A stretch of DNA of 64,000 nt from Cysteiniphilum marinum. Lineage in GTDB: Bacteria; Pseudomonadota; Gammaproteobacteria; Francisellales; Francisellaceae. The stretch lies in assembly GCF_014857925.1 (NCBI RefSeq), contig NZ_JACYVZ010000008.1:24567-88566 (forward strand), written 5' to 3'. Positions 25,763 through 35,400 of this stretch are shown piece by piece. Each line of letters starts with the position of its first letter. The stretch's first letter is position 1. The notes beneath the pieces were generated by a model. That model made no database searches. It saw only the letters and a list, made by a program, of their open reading frames with translations, and was not told the DNA's origin. A program made the position numbers and the translations under genes.

Positions 25763-26848
25763 ATGGCAAGTTTAGAGCAAGAACAACATTCAAGTGGTTT
25801 TGAACATGGTCGCATTAAAGTAATCGGTGTTGGTGGCGGCGGCGGTAATGCCGTAGGTTACATGGTCGAGAAAGGCTTACAAGGTGCGCAAATTTATGCG
25901 ATGAATACAGATAAGCAAGCACTTGATAAAAATGCCGCACCCCATAAGGTACAAATTGGTGAATTTATTTCCAAAGGACTAGGTGCCGGAGCAAATCCTG
26001 AGGTTGGTCTTAAAGCTGCGCAAGAAAGTATGCATAATATTGAAGAGGCTATTGCTGATTGTGATATGTTATTCATTACTGCAGGCATGGGCGGTGGTAC
26101 TGGTACAGGAGCTGCTGGCGTTATTGCTGAAGTTGCAAAACGTAAAGGTATTGTGACGGTGGGTGTGGTAACGACACCTTTTTCATTTGAAGGGCGTCGT
26201 CGCGAGGTCGTTGCTAGACAAGGTATTTCAGCACTTCAAGAGCATGTCAATTCCTTGATCGTTATTCCGAATGATAAATTACGTAAATCATTAGGTGACA
26301 GAACAACACTAATGGAAGCATTTCATGCTGCCAATGATGTGCTTTTTAATGCGATGTCATCAATGACTGGGATTATTAGAACCCCTGGTCACATTAACGT
26401 TGACTTTGCGGATGTAAAAACAGTTATGGCATCCCCTGGTTTGGCAGTAATTGGCACAGGGCACGCCGGTGGTGAAGATCGCATTTTAAAAGCGGTTGAT
26501 AAGGCGGTTTCTTGTGATCTGTTAGAAGATATTGAGCTGAAAGATGCCAAAGGTTTATTGGTATGTGTCACCTCTAGTAATGATATTTCTTTAGGTGAAT
26601 TCACCGAGTTAGGTGATCGTGTGGCAGAGATTGCATCTGCTGACGCGCCAGTTATTATCGGTACCTCCATCAAAGAAGATATGGGTGATAATGTCGATAT
26701 TACGATTATTGCAACGGGCTTTGACGTTGATGTCACAACTGAGCGTTATAACACGATTCGTCAGGTGAAAGCACAGACTCAATCTAGCCAAAATAGCTTA
26801 ACCGAAGGGCAAACCTTGGCGCGTAAAATAAATCCAGAAGATAATTAA
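25763..26848 (+). CDS. ftsZ: FtsZ family tubulin-like GTPase lacking the conserved C-terminal peptide
   Basis: Polymer-forming GTPase of cell division. The nucleotide-binding site is intact: VGGGGGNAV (23-31), the tubulin signature GGGTGTG (110-116) and the T7 catalytic loop NVDFADV (212-218). The globular domain ends near residue 325 (DITIIATGFDVDV). Only about 36 residues follow, ending RKINPEDN, without the DIPAFLRKQ-like peptide that normally binds FtsA and ZipA. The gene is also outside the dcw cluster (no ftsA, ftsQ or lpxC). It is either a second FtsZ paralog or a relocated, shortened main copy. A good SD (TTTTAGGAGAAACG) supports the start. Confidence 0.9.
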   Translation: MASLEQEQHSSGFEHGRIKVIGVGGGGGNAVGYMVEKGLQGAQIYAMNTDKQALDKNAAPHKVQIGEFISKGLGAGANPEVGLKAAQESMHNIEEAIADCDMLFITAGMGGGTGTGAAGVIAEVAKRKGIVTVGVVTTPFSFEGRRREVVARQGISALQEHVNSLIVIPNDKLRKSLGDRTTLMEAFHAANDVLFNAMSSMTGIIRTPGHINVDFADVKTVMASPGLAVIGTGHAGGEDRILKAVDKAVSCDLLEDIELKDAKGLLVCVTSSNDISLGEFTELGDRVAEIASADAPVIIGTSIKEDMGDNVDITIIATGFDVDVTTERYNTIRQVKAQTQSSQNSLTEGQTLARKINPEDN

Positions 26849-26849
26849 T

Positions 26850-27029
26850 AACTGGAGTTACGACTTTTGCTATTTCAACACCCCGCCTCGCAAGCTTAAG
26901 CACCCCTCTTGCAAAGAGGGGAATTAAAATCACCGACGTCCAATTCCTCTCTTTGCAAGAGGGGTGGCAGCCGTAGGCTGACGGGGTGTTTATAAGGTCA
27001 TAGTTTTTCTAAAGTGTGTAACTTCGGTT
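26850..27029. repeat. MITE-like repeat family 1, fuller copy
   Basis: A nearly palindromic element of about 180 bp fills the gap between two convergent genes. The ends AACTGGAGTTAC and GTAACTTCGGTT are inverted repeats. Inside, ACACCCCG pairs with CGGGGTGT, and CCCCTCTTGCAAAGAGGGG is itself palindromic and mirrored by CTCTTTGCAAGAGGGG. The right half recurs at 3625-3713. Folded as RNA it would also act as a strong bidirectional hairpin. No coding sequence is present. Confidence 0.7.
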
Positions 27030-27040
27030 AATAAGCTTAC

Positions 27041-29107
27041 TTAACAACACGGACTATTTTGACAATATTGCGCATAATGCGCTTTTAATTTACGGTGTAT
27101 TACCTTGTTGCTTGCTGTTCTTGGCAGTTTTTCAATTAAAATAACATCGCTTATTTTAAACAATGGGTTTAAATACTCTTTAAGCAATGTTTGCATTTGT
27201 GATTTTAACTGACAAAGATCGATTTGTGCTGTTGGTACAACATAAATAATAAGTTTAGATATGCCTTCAATTTCATCATTAACTGCCACTGCAGCAAGCT
27301 CATAAATATGCGCTAAATTTAAAAGCACTTGCTCAATCTCGGCACTTGAGGTTTTAATCCCACCTAAATTCATGGTGTTATCAGCACGTCCTAATGAGCG
27401 GTAATAGCCATTGGATGTGCGCTTTAATAAATCACCATGTCGACGTAATGGCATATTATTGTAAGATGGCATATCACGATAATATATATCACTGTTATTA
27501 GTATTTAATAAGCGGTTGGATAAGCCTAATGCACAAGAACTTAATGCAGCTTCACCAACACTCACAGTGTTTTGTGGCAAAATGTGATGCCTCTCATCCA
27601 AAAGCTTAAGCTCAATACCAAAACATACTTGCGAGAATTGGGAAGGGACATTCGCCTGCAACAGTGTTGAGCTGATATAAGCACCGCCAATCTCAGTGCC
27701 GCCACAGTATTCTATAATCGGTTTATAGCCGGCATGTAATGATAGATAAAACATATCTTCAACATTAGAGGACTCACCAGTGCTGGCAAAGAGCTTAATA
27801 TGCTGCCAGTTAACGTTCTCAAGCACAGCATTCGTGCGCCAAGCATTAACAATGCTAGGAATGACACCGAGTTTAGTGACTTGAGTTTTTTCAATAAACT
27901 CGGCGAATTCAAGCGAGGTCGGTAAGTCTTCAGTTAATGCCATTGTTGCCCGATTTAAAAAGACAGCAAATACAAGCCAGGGTCCCATCATCCAGCCAAG
28001 ATTGGTTGGCCATGCCCAAATGTCTTCTTTGTTAGTATCCATATAAAGCTTGGCATCGGTTGCTACTTTAAGTGCCGTACTTTGTTCCCAAATAATAGCT
28101 TTTGGTGTGCCTGTTGTGCCTGATGAGAATAAAATATTAATAACACCTTGCGCATTATGTAGATAGGGATTAGGCACGGTACTTATGTTATGCGGAGTTA
28201 ATAAGTCATCAAAAGACATGTCATGAGCACGTAAGTTAATGCTTTGATTCTTAGTGTTTAAGCAGATAATTGATGAAACCTGACAACTCACAATCTTTTG
28301 ATAGAGCTCAAGCGTTTTATTGCCGCGAGTGATCACATCCTGAGTCATCACAAGTTTGCAATTACTAACACTAAGTCGTTTATTGATTTCATTCTCGGAA
28401 AAACTATCGGCAATTGAAACAACACTTGCTCCAAGATAGATAACAGCCAAGTAAGTTGCCACTGCCTCAATGTTCATTGGCATAATAATAGCAACGGTAT
28501 CATTTGGGCTTAATTGATAATGGTGTTGAAACCCTTGAGCGATTGTAAGCACTAAGTCTTTAAGCTCTGCATAATTGATTGTTTGATGGGTACATTTACC
28601 ATAACGAACCCCTTTATAAATAATTGCAGGCTTCATCGCAAGATCATCTTTAACATCAATACAACAATCAGCAATATTAAAAGAAGCACCTGGCAACCAT
28701 GTTGGCGTGTAGGGGAATAACGACATATCAAAGCTTGCTGTTGATTTTTTGTTAAAAGGTAAATTCAAATCAGCAATTGCTTGCCCCCAGAAAGCTTGAG
28801 GTGAGTCAATGCTGTATTGATAAAATTGAGAAATATCCGAGAAATTAAGCTCATTAAGCCATTTGCCTAAATAGCTACTTTTCATTGTTTCACTATCTGG
28901 CAACCAAATGGGTTTAAATTCGCTCTTAGCATAACAAAGGTGATATAGCTTATAATGGCTATCAAAAGGAATATCGGGTGTTAAATAGTATTGTGTTAGT
29001 TGTTGCCACTTTTCCTGAGGTGATAATTTGCTTATAAGCAGTTGTTTGATAGCATTTATATCAGCTATTAATGGTGTATTGCATAAAAAATCTAAATCCT
29101 TATCCAT
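27041..29107 (-). CDS. Acetoacetate--CoA ligase (acetoacetyl-CoA synthetase)
   Basis: ANL-superfamily enzyme that activates acetoacetate with ATP and CoA. An N-terminal ACAS_N region (YLGKWLNELNFS) is followed by the AMP-binding motif LFSSGTTGTPKAIIWEQ, the YCGGTEIGGAY motif, GDLLKRTSNGYYRSLGRAD and a C-terminal catalytic-lysine region (LPRTASNKVIHRKL). At 688 residues it fits acetoacetyl-CoA synthetase (about 650) better than acetyl-CoA synthetase. I chose ATG 29107, preceded by AAAGGAAAA, over ATG 29146. It would feed ketone bodies or PHB breakdown products into central metabolism, which fits the nearby phaR. Confidence 0.88.
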   Translation of the reverse strand: MDKDLDFLCNTPLIADINAIKQLLISKLSPQEKWQQLTQYYLTPDIPFDSHYKLYHLCYAKSEFKPIWLPDSETMKSSYLGKWLNELNFSDISQFYQYSIDSPQAFWGQAIADLNLPFNKKSTASFDMSLFPYTPTWLPGASFNIADCCIDVKDDLAMKPAIIYKGVRYGKCTHQTINYAELKDLVLTIAQGFQHHYQLSPNDTVAIIMPMNIEAVATYLAVIYLGASVVSIADSFSENEINKRLSVSNCKLVMTQDVITRGNKTLELYQKIVSCQVSSIICLNTKNQSINLRAHDMSFDDLLTPHNISTVPNPYLHNAQGVINILFSSGTTGTPKAIIWEQSTALKVATDAKLYMDTNKEDIWAWPTNLGWMMGPWLVFAVFLNRATMALTEDLPTSLEFAEFIEKTQVTKLGVIPSIVNAWRTNAVLENVNWQHIKLFASTGESSNVEDMFYLSLHAGYKPIIEYCGGTEIGGAYISSTLLQANVPSQFSQVCFGIELKLLDERHHILPQNTVSVGEAALSSCALGLSNRLLNTNNSDIYYRDMPSYNNMPLRRHGDLLKRTSNGYYRSLGRADNTMNLGGIKTSSAEIEQVLLNLAHIYELAAVAVNDEIEGISKLIIYVVPTAQIDLCQLKSQMQTLLKEYLNPLFKISDVILIEKLPRTASNKVIHRKLKAHYAQYCQNSPCC

Positions 29108-29204
29108 GGCTTTTCCTTTTTGAAATTGATTTAAAGCACAAAACAAGGATATTGTAGCTAAAATTAAATTGAAGTAAAAAGGTTCATTCCTGCAAAGTAT
29201 TCGC

Positions 29205-29234
29205 TTGACCTTAATCCCAAGGTCGGAATAGAGT
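29205..29234 (+). promoter_or_regulatory. Probable promoter with operator-like palindrome, upstream of the universal stress gene
   Basis: TTGACC (29205-29210) and TAGAGT (29229-29234) are spaced by 18 bases. The perfect dyad GACCTTAATCCCAAGGTC (29207-29224) overlaps the -35 box and fills most of the spacer, a position typical of repressor or MerR-type activator sites. The regulator is unknown. Confidence 0.5.
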
Positions 29235-29274
29235 GTAGATGAGCTTATTTCAATGCAACTAAAAGGAGATATGA

Positions 29275-29706
29275 ATGTTTGAATACCAAAATATTATTTA
29301 TGCAATCGATGTTAATGACGATGTGGCAAAAGTATTAGATCATTTGGTTGATTACGCTAAAACCAAAAAAGCAAACTTACATGTTATCAGTGTCCATAAA
29401 ACCGTTTTTGACTATGGCTATGGCGCAGGTGTTTCAGAGAAAACACCTAACCAGTTAATCAAGGATCGCTTGACACAGAAATTTACTGAGGTCACGGCTG
29501 ATATTGATAAACACAATTATGTGATCTGTAAAGTCATTGATGCGGATTCTGTTGCAGATGGCATTATTGAATATATTGAAAAACAAAACATTGATCTTTT
29601 AATTCTCAACGGTCACCATCATGGCGTTTTTGGGCGCATGGGTTCAGTGGCAAGCAAGATTTCTAATAATGCACCGTGTGATGTGGTTATTCTAAAAAAT
29701 GCTTGA
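29275..29706 (+). CDS. Universal stress protein (UspA family)
   Basis: Single-domain cytoplasmic Usp protein of 143 residues. It begins IIYAIDVNDDVAKVL and has the nucleotide-binding loop NGHHHGVFGRMGSVASKI (the G-x2-G-x9-G-S/T type), so it is likely an ATP-binding member. A strong ribosome-binding site (AAAAGGAGA) precedes the ATG. The last eight bases overlap the start of the AddB-like nuclease gene, so the two form an operon under the palindrome-bearing promoter. Confidence 0.9.
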   Translation: MFEYQNIIYAIDVNDDVAKVLDHLVDYAKTKKANLHVISVHKTVFDYGYGAGVSEKTPNQLIKDRLTQKFTEVTADIDKHNYVICKVIDADSVADGIIEYIEKQNIDLLILNGHHHGVFGRMGSVASKISNNAPCDVVILKNA

Positions 29707-32401
29707 TGCACATCAACAATTAAATGATGGTCAAAGTATCAGTCGTTATCTTAGTTTATTAAATCAAATCGATGACAAAACAATCGTCATTACGGCAAAC
29801 ACTCGCCTAAAAGATCATTTAACGGCAATGTATTTAGACTATACGCGTAATCAGCAGCAGTATGTCGTATTGCGTGATGTTTGTATGAGCTTTGATGGGT
29901 TGGTTGATGCTTTATATACGCACGCACAGATGATTGAAAGTGCGTTACCTCAATTAATCAGTGATGATGAGGCACATTTTTTATTGTTGAGTTACCTTAA
30001 AGAAGATGCGGATGTTTTTATGCCCAATGCGCAGCAGGCAAAGCTTGTACTGGGTGCATGGCAGCTGTTACAACAATGGAATCTTGATGTTAAAGCGCTT
30101 GAGAGTGAAACAGAAAATAAGAATGTTCGTTTGTTTTTGCGCTGGATCGAACGCTATCAAAACACCTTGATTGAACATAACTGGATAGATAAGTCACGCC
30201 TCATCACAGCGCTTTTGGCAAAGCATGAGATATTAGCTAAGACCTTTGAGTATTTGGATTATCAGAAAATCATCTTAGTTGGTTTTGACACCTTGACACC
30301 ACAAATGGAGGCATTTTTTGCGCACTGTGTATCTAAGCTTAATATTACGATAGATAATTGGACTTTAGTCAATACAAAAAGCAAGTTGCAAATAACCGAA
30401 TATCTTGAGGATCAACTGGAGATCCAAAAAATTGCTAAAGCCGTTTTTGAATTGAGCCTAAGCGAGCCACAAGCAACAATTGGTGTGATTGTACCAGATT
30501 TACAGACGCAATTTGGCGCTTTGATTGATGCCTTTGATCAGTATTTTATTGCAACTGAAGTCAAACAAAATCCTTTGTTAGATAACAGCGTACGCGAATA
30601 TACCATATCAGGTGGTGAAAGCTTATTGTATCAAGGCATTGTTTATCAGCTGATGCTATGGCTTAAGATGAGTAAAACGCTAAGCTATGATGATATGAAA
30701 TTGATGTTAAGCTCAAGCTATCTTAAAGGGCATGCTGATTACAAAGTAGCAAGATATCAAAAGCTGCAAGCGCTTAAATCGAAAGTACCTGAATCCATTG
30801 AATTTGCTAAGTTGATTAAGCTTAAGTTATTTACTGATGATTGTGATCCAATCTTATTGGAAGTGATCACGCAAATGTTACGTTTCCATAAATCGCATAG
30901 GCAAGAGGGTAAAATCACAGCCTTTGCTTTTATTGAAAAGCTAAAAGAAGCACTTGCAATCCTTGGGTATCTTGATCATTGCAAGCTTACCAGTATAGAG
31001 CATCAGGCGTTAGCACAGTTTTATAAGCTACTTAATAAGCTTATTATGTTAACGCGTTTAGAGGTTAAGCTTGAGTTTAATCAGTGGTTGATAGAGTTAC
31101 AAACCTTAGCCAGTAACACGCTTTTTCAAACTGAAACAACGACGAATCCACGTGTGCATATCCTAGGGATGCTTGAGGCAACTGAAGTTTACTTTGATCA
31201 TCTGTTTGTGATACGCATGAATGATAGTAACTGGCCAAGTCTTGCTAATATGAATCCTTATTTGCCTTTGTCATTGCAACGATCGCACTCAATGCCACAT
31301 TCCAGTGTCGAACGTGAGCTTCAATTTGCCAAAACCATTACCAAGCGCTTAACCAAACAGGCGAAACATATTCATTTAAGCTATGCATTATTAAATGATG
31401 AAAAAATACAAATGTGCTCCCCTTTACTGATGGGGTTGTCTACGATTGCGTATGATCATACAAAGCTTGATTATAAAAGGAATGATGAAGTGCAGTTTGA
31501 TGTATTTGAGGACAGCTCATTGTCAGCCATGACAACAGAAGCTTGTCAAACACTCAAGGGTGGATCGCAAGTTTTTAAAAACTTTGCTGAATGTCCGTAT
31601 CGCGCGGCATTGATTCACCGATTGCATCTGGATGCCGATAAGGCGCATAAGCCAATATTATCAGCACTTGAGAAAGGTGTGATCATTCATCACGTACTAG
31701 AGCAGATTTGGCGCGAGTTAAGAACATATGACAACTTAATTAATATATCAAGAGATGTATTGATTGAAAAAGTAGCGCAACATGTCCAATCAGCGTTAAA
31801 TATGCATGTGGCGTTAATCAATATGCTGCCACAACTTATTAAAGAAGTTGAGATCATGCGTCTGCAAGAGGTGATCATACAGTGGCTTGACTATGAGAAA
31901 TCACGCCAAGAGCCGTTTGAAATCTTAGCCCTTGAGAAAGAGCTCAAATGCACAATTGCAGGTGTGACACTTAAGCTACGTTTAGATCGAATTGATCGAC
32001 TTAAAGATAATCATACCGTAGTTATTGATTATAAAACGTCTAAAAGTTATCTCATTAGCGATTTGCTCAAATCACCGATTACTGAATCTCAATTGCCATT
32101 ATATGCCATCTATGAAAATGCTGATGCTGTAGCAGTTGCGACAGTAAATGGTGCTAAGATTGGTTTGCAAAGTATCTCAAGCATTGATGATTGGATACAA
32201 GAAGGGCAGCCAAAATCTTATCCTACCAAAAAAGTATCTGAAGATGCGCCGCAAAATTACACGGCATTAAAACATTATTGGCAAGCGCAACTGGATGAGC
32301 AAATGTCAGGTTTTGTTGCTGGTGAGTCGATGTTAACACCCTCAGCGGCGAGCTGTCAGTATTGTGAGTTTGCGATTGTTTGTCGTGTGAGTTATTTCTA
32401 G
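29699..32401 (+). CDS. PD-(D/E)XK nuclease family protein, AddB-like probable DNA repair protein
   Basis: A 900-residue protein resembling the gammaproteobacterial probable DNA repair protein family, which combines an inactive helicase-like region with a C-terminal RecB-type nuclease. No Walker A lysine motif is visible at the N-terminus (IVITANTRLKDHL). The nuclease core TVVIDYKTSKSYL supplies D777 and K779. Four cysteines, C632 (FAECPYR), C886, C889 and C895 (SCQYCEFAIVC), have the spacing of the 4Fe-4S clasp seen in AddB and Cas4. No addA or rep-like partner is adjacent. The ATG lies inside the stress-protein gene. Confidence 0.8.
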   Translation: MLDAHQQLNDGQSISRYLSLLNQIDDKTIVITANTRLKDHLTAMYLDYTRNQQQYVVLRDVCMSFDGLVDALYTHAQMIESALPQLISDDEAHFLLLSYLKEDADVFMPNAQQAKLVLGAWQLLQQWNLDVKALESETENKNVRLFLRWIERYQNTLIEHNWIDKSRLITALLAKHEILAKTFEYLDYQKIILVGFDTLTPQMEAFFAHCVSKLNITIDNWTLVNTKSKLQITEYLEDQLEIQKIAKAVFELSLSEPQATIGVIVPDLQTQFGALIDAFDQYFIATEVKQNPLLDNSVREYTISGGESLLYQGIVYQLMLWLKMSKTLSYDDMKLMLSSSYLKGHADYKVARYQKLQALKSKVPESIEFAKLIKLKLFTDDCDPILLEVITQMLRFHKSHRQEGKITAFAFIEKLKEALAILGYLDHCKLTSIEHQALAQFYKLLNKLIMLTRLEVKLEFNQWLIELQTLASNTLFQTETTTNPRVHILGMLEATEVYFDHLFVIRMNDSNWPSLANMNPYLPLSLQRSHSMPHSSVERELQFAKTITKRLTKQAKHIHLSYALLNDEKIQMCSPLLMGLSTIAYDHTKLDYKRNDEVQFDVFEDSSLSAMTTEACQTLKGGSQVFKNFAECPYRAALIHRLHLDADKAHKPILSALEKGVIIHHVLEQIWRELRTYDNLINISRDVLIEKVAQHVQSALNMHVALINMLPQLIKEVEIMRLQEVIIQWLDYEKSRQEPFEILALEKELKCTIAGVTLKLRLDRIDRLKDNHTVVIDYKTSKSYLISDLLKSPITESQLPLYAIYENADAVAVATVNGAKIGLQSISSIDDWIQEGQPKSYPTKKVSEDAPQNYTALKHYWQAQLDEQMSGFVAGESMLTPSAASCQYCEFAIVCRVSYF

Positions 32402-32427
32402 TCATCTTTAGTCATCAAGAAAGACAC

Positions 32428-32454
32428 TTGTGATTATTGATCTTTTTGTATACT
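32428..32454 (+). promoter_or_regulatory. Possible promoter of the GH81 gene
   Basis: TATACT (32449-32454) is preceded by TTGTGA (32428-32433) at a short 15-base spacing, 40 bases before the start codon. It is the best candidate in the 93-base gap. Confidence 0.3.
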
Positions 32455-32494
32455 AAATGTGCATATATTCTTTTGACTTTAAGAGGAGCATATT

Positions 32495-35400
32495 ATGAAT
32501 ACCAATAAGTTGTTATCACCTGTTAAGTTTTTTAAAGTGTCACGCCTATCTCGCTATTTAGGCTTTGGCTCATTGTTTTGTTTTTCGCCGGCGTTTGCCG
32601 ATATCTTACAACTTGAAAAGGGCAGTTATACTGACAGTTTGAATAATAGAGTGGATATCATTAGTGGCAAACCATTTACTGCATTAAATGCCATACCCAA
32701 AGTCTCCTCACAGTTGAGCTCACCTTACCCAACAACCGATTGGTGGTCATCGCTTATTTGGAGCTTTAATAATCAAAACATGTTTTCAGAAGCGATGTTT
32801 CCACATCCATTAAGTGTCAAAACAAATGCCAAAGGTTTAGAGATTGGCTATCCACAAGAGGCGCGTGTTTATTCGCATGAATGGCAGGGCAAAATACTGC
32901 AACGCAATTCAGGTTATCAATACCCACATTTTGCTGATATGACGGTTGGTTTAGATGGTTTTAACGTTGATAAGACGGTTGTTGATGATTATTCCGATTG
33001 GAGTGTGACAAGTTTATGGCAACAAGGACAAGATGAGTTAAGAGCGACTTTTGGACATGGATTACCTTTTACCTATTTTGAAAAAAAAGGCAACAAAGAT
33101 GTGGTGGTTGAATTTGCTGAGCTTAAACAAAATCATCATTTCTCACCTTTTAATGCGCAAGTATTCATATTAGATCATATCAATGGTCAGTATATTGGCA
33201 ACACCACAGAATTTGCCATATTTATTAATGCCAATGCACCAGGTTTGGCGATTAAAGCGCGTATATCCTATGATTTCAACGGTGATGGCGAGTATGACAA
33301 AGTCGAGCTTTATAGTAATTTTGCGACAGATGCCGATAAGCAAAGTATTGAGCGATATACGCAGAGTGATCGTGGTGGCTTAGATCAGACGCGATCTTAT
33401 GGTCAGTATCAACATTTTAATAATGGCAAGGTGTGTGTTGAGATTTGGCAAACGGAAGGGCAAGGAAGCTTGCTACTGGATTTAACACAAACAAGTGTTA
33501 AATTGCCTTTTCAACTAGAGGCACAAAGCTATTATCTTGATGCGTCAAATCATCGCCTAACAGCGCATATGCCTGCTGTTAATACTCTAAATATCGGTAG
33601 CAGTGACGAGCCGCGTGTCGTAGGGGATATCGCCAAGGTATGGTATCAATCAAATAATAGTGTTGGTGTTACCATTAACAATCACCATTACGGGATTTTT
33701 GCGCCACATGGTAGCCAATGGCAACGATTGCAGCATGGTAATAATGATTGGGTTTATGGTTTGCGATCTAATTTATCCGGCAAAGACTATTTCTCAGTGG
33801 CAGTTTTGCCAGATAATACGCCAGAGACACTTAACTTTTATCAAAAACATGCCTTTGCCTTTGTGCGTGATACGCAGGTGAGTTTTGAGTATCAAAAAGA
33901 ACAAAGTCGTGTATTGAGCACCTTTAATCTACAAACAGAATTAAAAGAATCTCATTCTGATTATATCAACACGCCATTGGCTGCACTTTATCGCCATCAA
34001 TGGCTTAATAGTAGTGATGAGTTAAGCGCATATAGCTATCAAAGCGCGCGCGGCGAAATGCGTGTTGTTGCGAATAATCACTTTAATACGTCAATACGCT
34101 TTCATGGGGTGTTGCCAATATTGCCTAAGTTTGATGACAGCACACTATTGCGCCAAAAATTTATGGCAGATTTTCAAAGACTACAGGCAAACCCAAGACT
34201 CTTTAGTGCCAAAGATACTTATTGGCGTGGTAAGGAATATGCCAAAGTTGCCGATCTTATTCAGGTGGCAGATCAATTGGGATTATTGACAGAGCGCGAT
34301 TATTTATTATCACACTTAAAAAGTGATATTGCCGCATGGTTAACGGTTGATGCCAATAATGATCAGGCATTTTATTATTATGAGCCAATATGGGGAACAT
34401 TGATTGGCTATCCGGCGTCTTTTGGCAGTAATGATCAGTTAAATGATCACCATTTCCATTATGGCTATTTGGTCAAGGCTGCTGCCGTTGTTGCACTATA
34501 CGATAGTGCGTGGGCTCATAATTATAAAGACATGATTAATTTAGTCATTAAAGATGTGGCAAATATTGAACGCAATGACATGCGCTTTCCGTGGTTAAGA
34601 CAATATGATCTATATGCTGGACACGCCTGGGCATCAGGGCATGCCAGTTTTGCCTCAGGTAATAACCAAGAGTCATCCTCAGAGTCGATGCATTTCTCAA
34701 GTGCAGTTATTTTGTGGGCAGAAGCAACGCAGCAGGATAACTTAAGAGACTTGGGTGTGCTGTTATATAGCTTAGAAAATCAAGCGATTAATCAATATTG
34801 GTTTGATGTGGATAACGCAGTTTTTCCAAGTGATTTCAATCATTCTAATAATGCGATTGTCTGGTCTGATGGTGGTGTTTATGGCACGTGGTGGACAGCA
34901 AACCCTGAGGAAATTCATGGGATTAATTTCTTACCTATTCATGGTGGTTCACTATATTTGGGGCAGTATCCTCAGTATGTCGCTAAAAACATCGCGGATT
35001 TGAATGCCAGTAATGCCTTTTTTGAAACTGCCAATGGCAACAATAATCTACAGTGGAATAACTGGCAGGGGATTTTATTGCAGTATATGGCACTGCAGGA
35101 TGCGAAAGGGGCGATGACAGCTTACCAAAATATGCAATACACACCAGAATATGGCACGACAGATACCTTGATATATCATTGGTTACATAATCTGACACTA
35201 CGTGGTCAAGTGGTTAAAGATATTTATGCAAATACGCCAAGCTATGCGGTTTTTAATAACAATGGCCAGTATAGTTATGTTGCCTTTAATGCCGATACTG
35301 TGGCGAAAGAAGTGCGCTTTAGTGATGATGTGAATTTCGTCGTGAATCCTCGAAGTTTCGCACTTTTAGATAATGGCATTGTCAAACATATCCCCTTATC

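Noticed and set aside
29205..29234. A CueR/ZntR-type metal-responsive promoter
   Set aside because: The dyad overlaps the -35 as in CueR sites, but the spacing and half-site distance differ and no metal-handling gene follows; only an unspecified operator is claimed.
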